Positions 8,452 to 17,049 are shown, counted from the first letter of the stretch. The stretch is 64,000 nucleotides of DNA from Neorhizobium sp. NCHU2750 (GCF_003597675.1 NZ_CP030830.1:124001-188000); one strand, 5' to 3'. The notes: generated by a model from the sequence alone, not told the origin. Numbers and translations are program-made.

Positions 8452-8995
8452 TGCGCGCGCCTCTCAGTTTTGCGGCCATCGCCTGAATGCCTCTAAATAC
8501 GTTAATCTTGACCGCGGCCTCGCTTCGCCCGCTTTTCGTTGCTGTGTCCGAGACGGAATGACCTTCCAGCCGCACCTGCCGTATCATCTCGCCCTGCCAT
8601 GCGGGCAGGCTTGCCAGCAATCGGTTGACGTCCAGGCCGGCAGAGACGGCGTCCTCCCTGTATCCATCAGCTACCTCTTCCAGCATCTCCATTCCGAGGT
8701 GCTGCCTTTCGCCCGATCGGCGATAGTGATCGACCAGCTTGTGGCGAGCGATGGTGAAGAACCAGGCAGTGAAGGGCCGCCCGCGGTCATAGGTGATCCG
8801 GCGCTGATGCAGTGCCAGCAAGGTATCCTGAACCAGATCGTCCACATCTGCAGATGCCGAACGGGCAATCCGCCGACCGTAATAGTTCACGAGAAGGTGC
8901 CTCAGCATGTCGAGCAGGCAGCGGTAAGCGAGCTCGTCCCCATCGAGGGACAAGAGCATCAGGGCTTTAAGCTCGGGCTCGGTCAGTTGCTTCAT
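8438..8995 (-). CDS. sigF: ECF sigma factor, SigF type
   Basis: A 185-residue ECF sigma factor. Region 2 (about 15-85) includes DVDDLVQDTLLALHQ and FTAWFFTIARHKLVDHYRR. Region 4 (about 125-180) has a weaker helix-turn-helix around SVSDTATKSGRSEAAVKINVFRG. It is released from NrsF, encoded downstream with overlap, probably on metal or oxidative stress. An ECF-type promoter matching that of the neighbouring MXKDX gene precedes it, so it should activate itself. The likely targets are the divergent MXKDX/cytochrome b/molybdoenzyme genes. Confidence 0.9.
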   Translation of the reverse strand: MKQLTEPELKALMLLSLDGDELAYRCLLDMLRHLLVNYYGRRIARSASADVDDLVQDTLLALHQRRITYDRGRPFTAWFFTIARHKLVDHYRRSGERQHLGMEMLEEVADGYREDAVSAGLDVNRLLASLPAWQGEMIRQVRLEGHSVSDTATKSGRSEAAVKINVFRGIQAMAAKLRGARSEDG

Positions 8996-9010
8996 GTTTT
9001 CGAAGCCTCA

Positions 9011-9035
9011 TACGCAGACGCGATGAAATCGTTAC
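9011..9035 (-). promoter_or_regulatory. SigF-type promoter of sigF-nrsF
   Basis: Read on the minus strand: GTAACG (9035-9030), a 15-base spacer, then CGTA (9014-9011), 16 bases from the sigF start codon. It resembles the SigF consensus known from Caulobacter (GTAACC, about 16 bases, CGAA) and mirrors the divergent promoter at 9103-9127. Confidence 0.6.
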
Positions 9036-9102
9036 ACGCCGACCGAAATAAAAGCGAGAAAACAGCGACCATCACATGGGCGTGATTATAGTCACGATCT
9101 TT

Positions 9103-9127
9103 GTAACCGATCCCGGCCAGAGGCGAA
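9103..9127 (+). promoter_or_regulatory. SigF-type promoter of the MXKDX gene
   Basis: GTAACC (9103-9108), a 15-base spacer and CGAA (9124-9127) lie about 62 bases before the MXKDX start. The spacer length equals that of the divergent sigF promoter, which supports both. Confidence 0.65.
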
Positions 9128-9188
9128 TGAGCCTTCCGTGACCCTCACCGCACAAGGCGGCGGGCATCTAAAAACTGGGAGAACCATC

Positions 9189-9362
9189 ATGACCACTCGT
9201 CCTTTTGCCAGCGTGGCTGGCGCAATTCTCTTTGGCCTCTGTTTCGCGGTCGGCAGTGCCGGCGCACAGACGAGCACCGACAGCATGAGCAAGCCGGACG
9301 CGATGAAATCGGACACCATGAAGAAGTCCGACATGATGAAAAAGTGCGATGCGATGAAATAA
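9189..9362 (+). CDS. Small exported MXKDX-repeat protein
   Basis: A 57-residue protein with a signal peptide (about 1-26, ending GSAGAQ) and a mature part made of five-residue MxKxD-like repeats rich in Met, Lys and Asp (SKPDAMKSDTMKKSD and on), with one Cys. Such proteins recur beside SigF/NrsF loci. The Met- and Asp-rich tail suggests metal or oxidant scavenging, but no activity is proven. The ATG at 9189 has GGGAGAA upstream; the longer in-frame start at 9138 would bury the signal peptide. It is the first gene after the SigF-type promoter. Confidence 0.8.
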   Translation: MTTRPFASVAGAILFGLCFAVGSAGAQTSTDSMSKPDAMKSDTMKKSDMMKKCDAMK

Positions 9363-9369
9363 GCGGACT

Positions 9370-9402
9370 GCGCCCTCGCCTCTGAAACTTCAGCGAGGGC
9401 GC
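9370..9402 (+). terminator. Strong hairpin between MXKDX gene and cytochrome b gene
   Basis: A perfect 10-bp stem (GCGCCCTCGC / GCGAGGGCGC) with a 13-base loop starts 7 bases after the MXKDX stop. No T-run follows. It could attenuate transcription into the downstream genes or protect the short upstream mRNA. Confidence 0.6.
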
Positions 9403-9441
9403 TCCCGTACAGGACAAAGACTATCCGCACGGAGTGAACTC

Positions 9442-10296
9442 ATGGAAGCACTGAACCACAAGATCAGCGGCAGGCGCGTGCTCATCCGCCGTCACAGCCT
9501 AATGGTGCGCCTGTCGCACTGGCTGAACGTCCTTTGCATGACGGTATTGCTGTTCAGCGGCCTGCAGATCTTCAACGCGCATCCGGCCCTCTACTGGGGG
9601 CAGTATGGCGCCGATAGCGATCCGTCCGTCCTGTCCATGGAGGCGGAAGAGGAGGGGGATGCGATGAGGGGCGTTACCCGGATCGCTGGCCTGTCCTTCA
9701 ATACGACCGGTGTCCTCGGCGTCTCCGACGTGGATGGCGAGGCGACGGCGCGCGGCTTTCCCGCCTGGATCACGCTGCCGAGCTATCAGGATCTTGCGAC
9801 TGGCCGGCGCTGGCACTTCTTCTTCGCCTGGCTTTTCGTCATCAATGGCCTGATCTACATGGCCTATGGTCTCATTGCTCGCCATTTCCGCCGAGACCTT
9901 CTGCCCGCACGGGACGAGCTTTCACTCGGCAATCTCCGCCACGAAATCGTCGACCATGTCCGCCTGCGCTTTCCCAAGGGCGAAAAGGCGCGCAATTACA
10001 ATGCGCTGCAGAAGCTGACATATCTTTTCGTCATCTTTCTGCTCCTGCCGGCGATGATCGGGACCGGTCTCACCATGTCACCCGGCTTCGATGCTTTCGC
10101 GTCCTGGTTGCTCGATGTCTTCGGCGGCCGGCAGTCGGCCCGCACGCTGCATTTCATCACGGCCAGCGCACTCGTCGCCTTCGTGGTCGTGCACGTGGTG
10201 ATGGTCATCGTTTCGGGCCTCTTCAACAATATGCGTTCGATGATTACCGGCCGCTATTCCATCGACATTGAGGATCGCACGGAGGTCCAGCCATGA
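9442..10296 (+). CDS. Cytochrome b/b6-type membrane subunit
   Basis: A 284-residue membrane protein of the prokaryotic cytochrome b561 / thiosulfate-reductase cytochrome b type. Histidines suited to heme b ligation occur in hydrophobic segments: RHSLMVRLSHWLN (about 19-28), RRWHFFFAWLF (near 128), LHFITASALVAFVVVHV (near 235-250). A periplasmic insertion of about 80 residues follows the first helix. It overlaps the next gene by ATGA, so it is expected to pass electrons between the quinone pool and the exported molybdoenzyme, as MsrQ does for MsrP. It is likely controlled from the SigF-type promoter through the preceding hairpin. Confidence 0.85.
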   Translation: MEALNHKISGRRVLIRRHSLMVRLSHWLNVLCMTVLLFSGLQIFNAHPALYWGQYGADSDPSVLSMEAEEEGDAMRGVTRIAGLSFNTTGVLGVSDVDGEATARGFPAWITLPSYQDLATGRRWHFFFAWLFVINGLIYMAYGLIARHFRRDLLPARDELSLGNLRHEIVDHVRLRFPKGEKARNYNALQKLTYLFVIFLLLPAMIGTGLTMSPGFDAFASWLLDVFGGRQSARTLHFITASALVAFVVVHVVMVIVSGLFNNMRSMITGRYSIDIEDRTEVQP

Positions 10297-11069
10297 GTCG
10301 CATCATCACGCGCCGCCGGTTCCTGATCGGTTCGACGCTCACCGCCTCGGCACTCGGCCTCAGCGGCTGCGACGCGCTGGTCGAAAGCCCGAAAGTCCAA
10401 TCGGTTCTGAAGCTGGCCGAGGGGCTGACGATGAAGACGCAGCGCGCCCTGATCGGCGACGACACGTTGGCGCGGGAATATAGCCTGGCAGACATCTCGC
10501 CGACCTTCCGTGCCAACGGCACGAGCATGCCGGACGGGGCGCAATATCAGGATCTGCTCAGCCGGAAGTTTTCGACATGGCAGCTCGAAGTCGGCGGGCT
10601 TGTCGAGCGGCCGACGAAACTGTCGCTCGCGGCGCTGAAGGCAATGCCCGCACGCACTCAGATCACCCGGCATGACTGCGTCGAGGGCTGGAGCGCCATC
10701 GGCCAGTGGACCGGTGTGCCGCTCGGCGCGCTACTCAACCAAGTCGGTCTGAAGCCGGAGGCGCGCTACATCGTTTTCCATTGCGCCGACGAGTACGAAA
10801 AGACGCTCGATGGCAGCGGTTGGTATTATGAAAGCATCGATCTCGTCGATGCATTCCACCCGCAGACCATTCTCGCCCATTCGATGAACGGCCACGATCT
10901 GGAAGTCGCCCATGGCGCGCCGCTCAGGCTGAGGGTCGAGCGGCAGCTCGGTTACAAACAGGCGAAATACCTGATGCGCATTGAAGCGGTTGCCGACCTC
11001 TCCGCCCTCTACGGCGGCAATGGTGGCTTCTGGGAAGACCGCGGCTACGAGTGGTACGCCGGGATCTGA
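10293..11069 (+). CDS. Tat-exported sulfite-oxidase-type molybdoenzyme
   Basis: A 258-residue oxidoreductase with the molybdopterin-binding fold of sulfite oxidase/MsrP. The N-terminus has a twin-arginine signal (TRRRFLIG) followed by LSGC at about residues 24-27, which could be a lipobox, so it may be membrane-anchored in the periplasm. The molybdenum ligand is probably the Cys of RHDCVEGWSAIGQW (about residue 128). The ATGA overlap with the cytochrome b gene implies a two-subunit unit. Its substrate is unknown; oxidised methionine or sulfur compounds are candidates from family knowledge. Confidence 0.87.
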   Translation: MSRIITRRRFLIGSTLTASALGLSGCDALVESPKVQSVLKLAEGLTMKTQRALIGDDTLAREYSLADISPTFRANGTSMPDGAQYQDLLSRKFSTWQLEVGGLVERPTKLSLAALKAMPARTQITRHDCVEGWSAIGQWTGVPLGALLNQVGLKPEARYIVFHCADEYEKTLDGSGWYYESIDLVDAFHPQTILAHSMNGHDLEVAHGAPLRLRVERQLGYKQAKYLMRIEAVADLSALYGGNGGFWEDRGYEWYAGI

Positions 11070-11080
11070 GAGGTCGCGGG

Positions 11081-11099
11081 ACAGGCCTTTTTGGCCTGT
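11081..11099 (+). terminator. Hairpin after the molybdoenzyme gene
   Basis: ACAGGCC and GGCCTGT pair around a five-T loop, 12 bases after the stop codon. The stem is 7 bp and no T-run follows, so it is a modest terminator. Confidence 0.5.
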
Positions 11100-11178
11100 G
11101 CCCTGAGAAAGCCGAGGGAATTCATCCCGTATCCTTCGGTCATTGAGATTTCGGGATATTCAAAAAAAGGAAAAGCAG

Positions 11179-11796
11179 ATGTCCTCTATTTCCAAGACCG
11201 GCCTGTCGTTGCTCGCTGGCGCATTGATTGCGGTCACCTTCGGTTTCTCCGCCCATGCCGCAGATCAGATCCGCGTTCGCGGTACCGTCGAAAGTCTCGA
11301 CGGTTCGACACTGTCGGTGAAGACCCGCGAAGGGACCGATGCCAAGATCATGCTCAAGGACGGCTGGAAGATTTCGAGCGTCGCCAAAGCTTCGGTCAAC
11401 GACATCAAGGAAGGTGATTTCGTCGGTATCGCCTCCCTGCCAACTGCCGATGGCGGCAATGGCGCGCTCGAGGTTCTGATCTTCCCCGCGGCGATGAAGG
11501 GCACCGGTGAAGGAAGTTATGCCTGGGACCTGAAGCCCAACAGCTCGATGACCAACGCCACCGTCGCCAACGCTGTCAAATCTGTCGATGGCCATACCTT
11601 GACCGTCACCTACAAGGGCGGGGAAAAGAAGATTTCGATCCCGGAAGGCACGCCGGTCGTGACCTTCGCCCCGGCCGAGGTGGCAGATCTGAAGAGCGGT
11701 GCAACCGTCTTCATCCCTTCTGAAAAGGCCTCGGACGGCTCGATCTCGACCTCCCGTGTGGTGGTTGGCACGAATGGTGTTGTCCCGCCGATGTGA
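11179..11796 (+). CDS. Exported protein with repeated DUF5666-like beta domains
   Basis: A 205-residue protein with a signal peptide (about 1-28, ending SAHA). The mature part has two copies of an OB-like beta pattern: RVRGTVESLDGSTLSVKTR at about 30-50 and VANAVKSVDGHTLTVTYKG near 130-150. Each is followed by a turn such as DIKEGDFVGIA or DLKSGATVFIP. This layout fits the DUF5666 family, of unknown function. The ATG at 11179 has AAAGGAAAAG upstream. It lies after the hairpin that ends the SigF-linked operon and may be transcribed separately. Confidence 0.7.
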   Translation: MSSISKTGLSLLAGALIAVTFGFSAHAADQIRVRGTVESLDGSTLSVKTREGTDAKIMLKDGWKISSVAKASVNDIKEGDFVGIASLPTADGGNGALEVLIFPAAMKGTGEGSYAWDLKPNSSMTNATVANAVKSVDGHTLTVTYKGGEKKISIPEGTPVVTFAPAEVADLKSGATVFIPSEKASDGSISTSRVVVGTNGVVPPM

Positions 11797-11850
11797 GCGC
11801 AGACGACAACGCGTGCACGTGCCGGCGGTGACGGAGGTCGGCGCGTGCTT

Positions 11851-12378
11851 TCACTGTTCGGGAAATTCCAGTTTGCGCACATCATAGCCGAGTTGGCTTG
11901 CCTTCCTGATCATCACGCTCAGCTTGGTTTTGGATGGCACTGTGCGTGCATAGATCCACAGGTTGGCCATGTCGGGATCCGCACTGATGAACCAGCTTTT
12001 GTCCGGTGATTTGTAGAGAACCCAGTAGTTGAAGGTGATCAACAAAGGATAGCGAACACGCATTTTCGCCCTGTCGCTGTCCAAGTCGAGTATGCGACCC
12101 GTTCCATGGACAGTCTTCAATCGACCCTCCGGATTTCCGACACGGCATCCGTCTTCGACAAGCACTTCATCCGGCGATTTGCCGCGGCGATAGGATGAAT
12201 AGCCGGCAACGCAGCCGTCGGTCAGCCACATTGGCCGACGGCCAATCTCCAGCCATGTCCCGCTGTAATGGTCAGCGCCAACCTTGACCACTTCAGACTC
12301 GGATGCCGCGGTGGTGTGCGGTACAAGTGTTCCGGCACGCCAGAGAACGCCGACGAGGCATTTCCAAAGATGCTTCAT
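11851..12378 (-). CDS. Lipocalin-family exported protein
   Basis: A 175-residue protein. The signal peptide spans about residues 1-25, and the lipocalin motif GTWLEIGRRP follows at about 38-47. Further family features are the GTGRI strand, NYWVLYKSPDKSWFISADPD and a C-terminal helix. Bacterial lipocalins (Blc type) bind fatty acids or lysophospholipids. It ends a minus-strand operon with DUF1295 and a CFA-type methyltransferase, which suggests handling of modified lipids. The ATG at 12378 follows a strong GGAGG site. Confidence 0.82.
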   Translation of the reverse strand: MKHLWKCLVGVLWRAGTLVPHTTAASESEVVKVGADHYSGTWLEIGRRPMWLTDGCVAGYSSYRRGKSPDEVLVEDGCRVGNPEGRLKTVHGTGRILDLDSDRAKMRVRYPLLITFNYWVLYKSPDKSWFISADPDMANLWIYARTVPSKTKLSVMIRKASQLGYDVRKLEFPEQ

Positions 12379-12398
12379 GTTATCCTCCAATGTATTCG

Positions 12399-12950
12399 TT
12401 AGCATTTCTCCCCGGCCGAGTGTTCTGCGCTTGTCGAGACGCCTGCGTATCTTATGGCGATGAGTGCCATCAGGCATGCGACCGCAAAGATGTTGAGGTC
12501 GAGAAGAACGGCAAGATCGGCATCACTCCAGGCGTGGAATGGTGCTCCGCCAGTATGGCGGGATAGTAGCAAGATGGCGAAGACGAGGGCGGCCACACAG
12601 CGTTGAATCCACTTCTCTTCCGTTCGGAAGGAGCCAGCCGCAAGCATGATACAGGCGCCGAAGAACAATTCTGTCCCGGAGCCTTGGCCGAACAATCGTG
12701 TCTCGAACAGGGTGTCGAACGATCCCACGACGGGAAGCGAAATCCGCGCAATGAGCGGCGAGCGGCGTGCCAGAAATGGGATTGCCAGAAAGAATGGAGC
12801 CGCAATCAGCGAGCCAAGTGACGCGACGACGCCATCGCCGGCGAGATACCAGACATAGACGGGGTAAGAAGGCTTGTTGAGACATATGACCCAGGCGATC
12901 GTGACCGTCGCCTGGGTAAGAGGATCAAGAGGCGTCCGCTGCGCGTTCAT
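12399..12950 (-). CDS. Unrecognised multi-pass membrane protein
   Basis: A 183-residue protein with five or six hydrophobic segments (for example TVTIAWVICL, LGSLIAAPFFLAIPF, LFFGACIMLAAG, AALVFAILLL, IFAVACLMALIAI). I cannot assign a family. Its ATG overlaps the TGA of the preceding methyltransferase gene (ATGA) and the lipocalin gene starts 20 bases after it, so it belongs to the same lipid-modification operon. Confidence 0.7.
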   Translation of the reverse strand: MNAQRTPLDPLTQATVTIAWVICLNKPSYPVYVWYLAGDGVVASLGSLIAAPFFLAIPFLARRSPLIARISLPVVGSFDTLFETRLFGQGSGTELFFGACIMLAAGSFRTEEKWIQRCVAALVFAILLLSRHTGGAPFHAWSDADLAVLLDLNIFAVACLMALIAIRYAGVSTSAEHSAGEKC

Positions 12951-13978
12951 GGTTTTGCCGGTTTCAGCAGGTAGTGACCGACACCCCATACGTCTCCGTT
13001 ATCGTGGCCGAAAAGGCCGGCAGTTGCGAGGAAGAAGAGCCGCCAGCGACGTATCCAGAGCGATGCATCCTTGCCGTAAACCTCGGCGAAAATCAGCTGG
13101 ATCCGATCGATTTCGCGATCGAAATTGGCGAGCCAGCCAAGTGCCGTGCGACGATAATGGGTTCCGGACCATCGCCATTCCTTTTCGACCGCGAACAGAT
13201 CACCGAAACGATGAGGCAGATCATGGGCCGGCATGATGCCGCCGGTGAAGAAATGATGGGCGATCCAGTCTGACGGGTCATCGTGATCGAAGCGATAAGA
13301 GCGGTTCTTGTGGGTGAAGACATGCAGGAAAAGCTGGCCTTCCGGCTTAAGCCAGCCGCGGGCACGCTCGAAAAGCTTCCGCCAGTTGGACATGTGCTCG
13401 AACATCTCGATCGAGACGATGCGATCGAAGCGTTGGTCGATCGAAAAATCATTCATGTCGGCTGTTACAACCGACAGGTTGGTAAGTCTGCGCTGATTGG
13501 CCGTCGCCAGAATGAAGGCACGCTGCGAGGAGGAGTTGGAGACGGAGACGACACGCGAGTTCGGGAACAGCGCCGCCAGATAAAGCGACAGCGAGCCCCA
13601 GCCGCAGCCAAGCTCCAGGATGGTCATGCCATCCTCGATCGCGGCATGCCTCACCGTTTCGGAAAGGGCATGAACCTCCGCTTGCTTCAGTGTCGTATTC
13701 TCGTTCGGATAGAGGCAGCAGGAGTATTTTCGGCTCGGCCCCAGAACCCTCGAAAAGAAAGCCGCGGGTACCTCATAATGCTGACGATTGGCCTCATCCG
13801 CATGGACCGCCACTGGATACCGGTTCATGGCATCGACAAACAGGTTCTCCTGAGCCGCAGCTGTCGTGGCGAGGCGGCGCTTGGTGCGGCCACAAAGGAA
13901 GTCGATACCCGCGAGCGTCATGCCATCGCTCAGAGGTGCGCGTTCGGCGGTATTGATAGCGAAGGCCAGCATGTTCAT
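12947..13978 (-). CDS. CFA-synthase-type SAM methyltransferase (divergent paralog)
   Basis: A 343-residue protein of the cyclopropane-fatty-acid synthase/mycolic acid methyltransferase class. It has HYEVPAAFFSRVLGP (about 68-82), the SAM site ILELGCGWGSL (about 127-137) and FDRIVSIEMFEHMSNW (about 195-210). It lacks the usual N-terminal domain and is shorter than the paralog at 14967, so its product may differ from a plain cyclopropane fatty acid. The ATG at 13978 has AAGGAGAG before it; a 91-residue extension upstream is inside the DUF1295 gene. It overlaps both neighbours by ATGA. Confidence 0.87.
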   Translation of the reverse strand: MNMLAFAINTAERAPLSDGMTLAGIDFLCGRTKRRLATTAAAQENLFVDAMNRYPVAVHADEANRQHYEVPAAFFSRVLGPSRKYSCCLYPNENTTLKQAEVHALSETVRHAAIEDGMTILELGCGWGSLSLYLAALFPNSRVVSVSNSSSQRAFILATANQRRLTNLSVVTADMNDFSIDQRFDRIVSIEMFEHMSNWRKLFERARGWLKPEGQLFLHVFTHKNRSYRFDHDDPSDWIAHHFFTGGIMPAHDLPHRFGDLFAVEKEWRWSGTHYRRTALGWLANFDREIDRIQLIFAEVYGKDASLWIRRWRLFFLATAGLFGHDNGDVWGVGHYLLKPAKP

Positions 13979-14781
13979 TTCAACTCTCCTTCTGGATGGG
14001 TTTCTTGCCTTCTGGGGCCGGGGAAAAAAGCATTCACGTGACGCTGCAGGGCGCGGAATTTCTCGCCGCGCGAACGCAACATATGATCTTCGAGGGGCGG
14101 GATGCCGGAGACATGCACGAGCAGCCAGTACATGAGAAGCGGAGCCAATAAGGAGAGCCAGCTTGCAATGGCTGGCGAGACGGCGAGCAAAAACCAGCAA
14201 CACCAGAACATCCACTCGAAGAAGTAGTTCGGATGGCGCGAATACCGCCATAGCCCCGTTTCGCAGACTTCGGTCTTTGCTTGAGGCGTCTTTCGAAAAC
14301 GGCTGAGTTGCAGGTCCGCAATTGCCTCGCCCGCGAGTGCCATAACTGCGATGAAGATGCCGACAAGATCGAGGATGCGAGGGAAGGGCGCTTCGTTCGC
14401 GGTGGCCACATAGACGGCCAGAACAAGGATAAAGGCAGCGAGTGCCTGGATCTGCAGAAAAACGAAGAGCCTCAAGGAAGCGCTTTCACCCCATTCTTCG
14501 ATGAATTTCGCATAACGGGGATCCTCGCCGGCGCCCTTGGTTCGGGATCCGATATGACTACCCAACCTGAGCGCCCAGGCGGCCACGATCACCAGAATTG
14601 CAACGCGCCGGTCGAAATCTCCATGGGCGAAGAGTGCTGCTATTATCCCACCCACACCAACGGCAAATGACCAGATCGTGTCGATCCATCCGCTCAGGCT
14701 GGTCCCGCGCTGGACAGCCCAAGCGATTGCCATGGCCAATGACAGCCATAATGCGATGACGATCAGCAGAAGCATGTCCAT
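13975..14781 (-). CDS. DUF1295 membrane protein (steroid 5-alpha-reductase-like)
   Basis: A 268-residue integral membrane protein of the DUF1295 family. Its C-terminal half carries the isoprenylcysteine methyltransferase/5-alpha-reductase signature GLWRYSRHPNYFFEWMFW (about 195-212). Family members often sit beside CFA-type methyltransferases and are suspected to reduce or modify lipid double bonds. The ATG at 14781 is chosen because GGGAGGAG lies 5 bases upstream; the longer in-frame start (14841) lacks one. It is the first gene of the minus-strand operon and overlaps the methyltransferase start. Confidence 0.85.
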   Translation of the reverse strand: MDMLLLIVIALWLSLAMAIAWAVQRGTSLSGWIDTIWSFAVGVGGIIAALFAHGDFDRRVAILVIVAAWALRLGSHIGSRTKGAGEDPRYAKFIEEWGESASLRLFVFLQIQALAAFILVLAVYVATANEAPFPRILDLVGIFIAVMALAGEAIADLQLSRFRKTPQAKTEVCETGLWRYSRHPNYFFEWMFWCCWFLLAVSPAIASWLSLLAPLLMYWLLVHVSGIPPLEDHMLRSRGEKFRALQRHVNAFFPGPRRQETHPEGELK

Positions 14782-14966
14782 GGGCTCCTCCCAAGGCAAG
14801 GTCTCGATGCCTTCCTCGAGATCTACGGAGAAAAAGCCCATCCAGTTTCGCGCTGATCAAAAAAAACCGAAAATTTGTTCTGATGCACGAAACTAAAAGC
14901 CGGAAGCGCTCGTAGCATCTTGCAGATGGATCGACGCAATCCTCGCAACTGATGGAGGGAGATGGC
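14782..14966. promoter_or_regulatory. Divergent promoter region of the two CFA operons
   Basis: The 185 bases separate two divergent operons. An AT-rich stretch (about 14856-14885, with eight consecutive A) lies near the middle. I found no SigF-type GTAACC and no GGAAC-type stress promoter in it, so the controlling sigma factor is unknown; the SigK-like factor at 19317 is one candidate. Confidence 0.4.
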
Positions 14967-16226
14967 ATGAGTTGGTCAGACGAGGTCACCGGCACGCAGC
15001 TTGATCTTTCGCAGGCGACCGCAGAATTCGGCTGGGCAGGCGCGATGCTTGAGAGGTTTCTGGCGAGCGTGAGCTACGGCCATATCAAGATCGTGCTTCC
15101 TTCCGGCCAAGTCATCAATAAGCAAGGGCTTTACCCCGGTCCCGAGGCGATCATCCTCATTCGAAATTGGCGGATGTTGCGTCGGGTTATCGCTGCAGGC
15201 GATATTGGATTTGCAGAAGGTTTCATCGAGGATGACTGGACAACGCCCGATCTGACGGCAGTCATCCGTTTCGCAGCCAGGAATGGCAAGGCACTGGCGC
15301 CGGCGATCGAGGGCGGTTTTATTATGCGTGCCGTGAACCGCATGAGGCACCTGTTTCGTGCCAATACGAGGCGTGGCAGCCGCAAGAATATCGAAGCCCA
15401 TTATGACCTCGGCAATGACTTCTATGCGCTTTGGCTTGGTCCCTCAATGCTCTATTCTTCAGCGATCTTCGACGAAACGACGCGCACACTCGAAGAAGCG
15501 CAGCACAGAAAACTCGACCGTATCGGCGAGAAACTCGGACTGGTGGGCGGAGAGAGCGTTCTCGAGATCGGCTGCGGCTGGGGCGCACTTGCCAGGTATC
15601 TGGCGAAGGTGAACCGTTCAAAGGTGACGGGTATTACCTTGTCGCCTTCGCAGCTTTCCTGGGCAAACGGCGTTGTCGAACGATCCGGTTTATCAAGCGA
15701 TATCACGCTCCTCCTCCAGGATTATCGCGACACTGATGGGCAGTTCGACCGTATCGTCTCGATCGAAATGTTCGAGGCCGTTGGCGAGGCCTATTGGCCG
15801 AGCTATTTCGATACTTTGAAACGTTGCCTGAAGCCCGGCGGTCGCGCGGTTCTGCAGATCATCTCGATAGAAGAAGAGCGGTTCGGGACATATCGGGGAA
15901 GCACCGATTTTATCCAGCAATATGTGTTCCCCGGCGGTTTCCTGCCATCGGACAATGCCTTGTCGGCATCTGTCGCTCGATCGGGTCTGGCTGTCTGCGA
16001 GATCGAGCATTTCGGGGCTTCATATGCAAGAACGCTGGCGGAATGGCGAATTCGTTTCGGCGAGCACTGGCCACACATCGCCGCACAGGGTTTCGACGAG
16101 CGATTTCGGCGCCTGTGGCTTTATTACCTTTGTTACTGCGAGGCAGGGTTCGAGGAAGGCACGATCAATGTCGGGCTCTACACGATCGAGCATGCACCCG
16201 TGCCGGGACAAGGAGGCCTGTCGTGA
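14967..16226 (+). CDS. cfa: Cyclopropane-fatty-acyl-phospholipid synthase
   Basis: A 419-residue SAM-dependent enzyme that adds a methylene bridge to unsaturated acyl chains in membrane lipids. The N-terminal lipid-binding domain spans about 20-110. NIEAHYDLGNDFYALWLG follows near residue 140, then SAM motif VLEIGCGWGALARYL (about 197-211), FDRIVSIEMFEAVGE, and the C-terminal LYYLCYCEAGF with GLYTIEH. The ATG at 14967 is preceded by GGAGGGAG; ATG 14952 overlaps that site. It heads a five-gene plus-strand operon and overlaps the next gene by GTGA. Confidence 0.92.
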   Translation: MSWSDEVTGTQLDLSQATAEFGWAGAMLERFLASVSYGHIKIVLPSGQVINKQGLYPGPEAIILIRNWRMLRRVIAAGDIGFAEGFIEDDWTTPDLTAVIRFAARNGKALAPAIEGGFIMRAVNRMRHLFRANTRRGSRKNIEAHYDLGNDFYALWLGPSMLYSSAIFDETTRTLEEAQHRKLDRIGEKLGLVGGESVLEIGCGWGALARYLAKVNRSKVTGITLSPSQLSWANGVVERSGLSSDITLLLQDYRDTDGQFDRIVSIEMFEAVGEAYWPSYFDTLKRCLKPGGRAVLQIISIEEERFGTYRGSTDFIQQYVFPGGFLPSDNALSASVARSGLAVCEIEHFGASYARTLAEWRIRFGEHWPHIAAQGFDERFRRLWLYYLCYCEAGFEEGTINVGLYTIEHAPVPGQGGLS

Positions 16227-16594
16227 AAAAACTTAGCGTAGTGATGGTTGGTGCTTGCCTCATATGGGGAACGGCCGCCCATGCCGCCGATATCGATGGC
16301 CAATGGTCCCGAGGTGATGGAAACGCCAGGGTAACGATCGCGCCATGCGGATCTGACATCTGCGCGATCAATACTTGGATCAAACCGGGCACACCGAAGG
16401 AGAAGGAGGGCGACAAGCTGGTGATGAGCATCAAGCCCGATGGTGATGGTCTCTATTCCGGCAGCGCCTTCGATCCCCAGCGCGGCCTAACCTACCGGCT
16501 GACGGTGACGGTCAAGGGAGACAGGATGACGACGAAGGGCTGTATCGTGGCCGGTCTGTTGTGCAAGGGCATCGACTGGACCCGGATAGATTGA
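16223..16594 (+). CDS. DUF2147 exported protein
   Basis: A 123-residue protein starting at GTG with AAGGAGG 8 bases upstream. A signal peptide (about 1-22, ending AHA) precedes the DUF2147 pattern: DGQWSRGDGNARVTIAPCG, then YSGSAFDPQRGLTYRLTV, KGDRMTTKGC and a final W-rich segment. Cys residues at positions typical of the family are present. Function unknown. It overlaps the cfa stop and precedes the DUF2177 gene by 23 bases. Confidence 0.82.
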   Translation: MKKLSVVMVGACLIWGTAAHAADIDGQWSRGDGNARVTIAPCGSDICAINTWIKPGTPKEKEGDKLVMSIKPDGDGLYSGSAFDPQRGLTYRLTVTVKGDRMTTKGCIVAGLLCKGIDWTRID

Positions 16595-16617
16595 CTGTGC
16601 CTTAAGGGGAAATATCG

Positions 16618-17049
16618 ATGAAGAGGTATCTTGTCGCCTATCTGGTAACGTTGATCGCTATGGTTTTGATTGACGCCGTCTGGCTGAGCAGCATGGCCGA
16701 TCGCCTCTACCGCCCCGTGGTGGGCGACATGCTGGCACCGGAATTCAGGCTGGCCCCGGCAATCGCCTTTTATCTGATCTATCCTGCCGGGCTTGTATGT
16801 CTCGCGATCCGGCCGGCGTTTAGGGACGGCGCGTTAAAGGCCGCAGTCCTGTCGGGAGCGGCGTTGGGTTTTGTCGCCTATGCCACCTATGACCTGACCA
16901 ATCAGGCGACATTGATACGCTGGTCGACGACGTTGACGATCGCCGATCTTTGCTGGGGTACGTTTCTGTCGGCCATTGCGAGTTGTGCAGGTTACTGGGC
17001 GGCGGAGCGCTTGTCCGGCGGCTCGGCTTCCGGAGGGAAGGGCCTGTGA
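16618..17049 (+). CDS. DUF2177 membrane protein
   Basis: A 143-residue membrane protein with four helices, matching DUF2177: YLVAYLVTLIAMVLIDAVWL at the start, YRPVVGDML, AIAFYLIYPAGL and a conserved AYATYDLTNQATL segment near residue 95-107. Function unknown; it is commonly linked to cfa and DUF1295 genes. The stop overlaps the GTG of the following hydrolase gene. Confidence 0.85.
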   Translation: MKRYLVAYLVTLIAMVLIDAVWLSSMADRLYRPVVGDMLAPEFRLAPAIAFYLIYPAGLVCLAIRPAFRDGALKAAVLSGAALGFVAYATYDLTNQATLIRWSTTLTIADLCWGTFLSAIASCAGYWAAERLSGGSASGGKGL

